In this document: positions 23,226-23,483 of the stretch, in pieces
Layout: every line of letters starts with the position of its first letter
Numbering within the stretch: the stretch's first letter is position 1
NCBI GenBank assembly: GCA_900321195.1
Contig: ONVG01000005.1
Location: 1 to 23,483 of the forward strand
DNA length: 23,483 nucleotides
Source of the DNA: an uncultured Eubacteriales bacterium
GTDB taxonomy: Bacteria; Bacillota; Clostridia; Oscillospirales; Acutalibacteraceae
Reading direction: 5' to 3'
Position numbers and translations under genes: made by a program
Notes under the pieces: generated by a model
Databases searched by the model: none
Told to the model about the DNA's origin: nothing
What the model saw: only the letters and a program-made list of their open reading frames with translations

Positions 23226-23483
23226 ATGACGGTTTCACTTTGCATTATCGCATATAATGAAGAAAACGTGCTTGAAAGCCTTCTTTCTCAGGTAAAGGCT
23301 CAGACCTTTCCGCATGATATGACGGAGCTTGTACTTGTTGACAGCGGTTCTGATGATGATACTAAAAAAATATTTCTTGATTTTTCGGAGAAAAATAAGA
23401 AAGAATATATGGATATAAAGGTGCTTGACAACCCTAAAAGAAGTCAGGCGGCAGGCTGGAACACCGCTATAAGATCAGCTCTC
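23226..23483 (+). CDS. Glycosyltransferase family 2 protein, C-terminus cut by window edge
   Basis: The first 86 residues of a GT-A fold glycosyltransferase that moves sugars from nucleotide donors to acceptors, usually in surface polysaccharide synthesis. The N-terminus MTVSLCIIAYNEENVLESLL is the hallmark first strand and helix. ELVLVDSGSDDDT gives the second strand with the nucleotide-binding aspartates, and the acceptor-side NPKRSQAAGWNTAI segment follows. The start ATG at 23226 is preceded by AGGA at 8 bases. The rest lies outside the window, so the specific product cannot be told. Confidence 0.9.
   Translation, partial: MTVSLCIIAYNEENVLESLLSQVKAQTFPHDMTELVLVDSGSDDDTKKIFLDFSEKNKKEYMDIKVLDNPKRSQAAGWNTAIRSAL

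Noticed and set aside
1..23483. CRISPR array, prophage, insertion sequence, classical tRNA or toxin-antitoxin genes
   Set aside because: None seen: no regular spaced repeats, no transposase or integrase motifs, and the only tRNA-like sequence is that of tmRNA.

Overview
This window looks like a chromosomal segment of a Ruminococcus-like member of the Oscillospiraceae (Firmicutes, Clostridia). The evidence is a V-type ATPase operon, an IreB-family gene, a T-box leader before the phenylalanyl-tRNA synthetase genes, the SRP RNA placed just before dnaX-ybaB-recR, and a secreted alpha-amylase remnant with C-terminal repeats of a type I associate with Ruminococcus. The genus is inferred from protein resemblance and gene order; no search was run.

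Layout. 1-3000 (minus): the start of a V-type ATPase operon (stalk-like coiled coil, subunit C, subunit I cut by the window edge). 3030-3801 (minus): a small operon of ireB and a conserved unknown gene, with its own promoter and terminator. 3902-7602 (minus): pheS-pheT behind a T-box leader; pheT is broken by an internal out-of-frame deletion. 7653-9245 (minus): an ABC ATPase of the polysaccharide/teichoic-acid export type and an AlkD-like protein. 9386-10250 (minus): smpB followed 10 bases later by tmRNA, with a repeat-rich tail. 10370-13263 (minus): SRP RNA, dnaX, ybaB and recR. 13333-14245: a REP-like hairpin and a repeat-domain protein without a signal peptide. 14437-15893 (minus): a LUD-domain protein and deoD. 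15916-16688: a helical protein converging on a DUF1294 membrane protein. 16701-19055 (plus): a secreted GHL10-type glycosidase and an alpha-amylase pseudogene that has lost most of its catalytic domain. 19068-21942 (plus): rpsO and pnp with structured leaders. 22002-23079 (plus): a flavin-reductase-like gene and a zinc-ribbon gene. 23166-23483 (plus): a glycosyltransferase 2 gene cut by the window edge.

Most of the content is housekeeping: translation (pheS, pheT, rpsO), ribosome rescue (smpB, ssrA), replication and repair (dnaX, recR, alkD-like), RNA decay (pnp), protein targeting (SRP RNA) and ion pumping (V-ATPase). I found no CRISPR array, phage, insertion sequence or defence system. The observations most worth checking are the two out-of-frame internal deletions (pheT, an essential gene, and the amylase), the structured rpsO and rpsO-pnp leaders, the repeat cluster behind ssrA, and the conserved unknown gene paired with ireB. 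Promoters are called by eye from -35/-10 hexamers with usually 17-base spacing.
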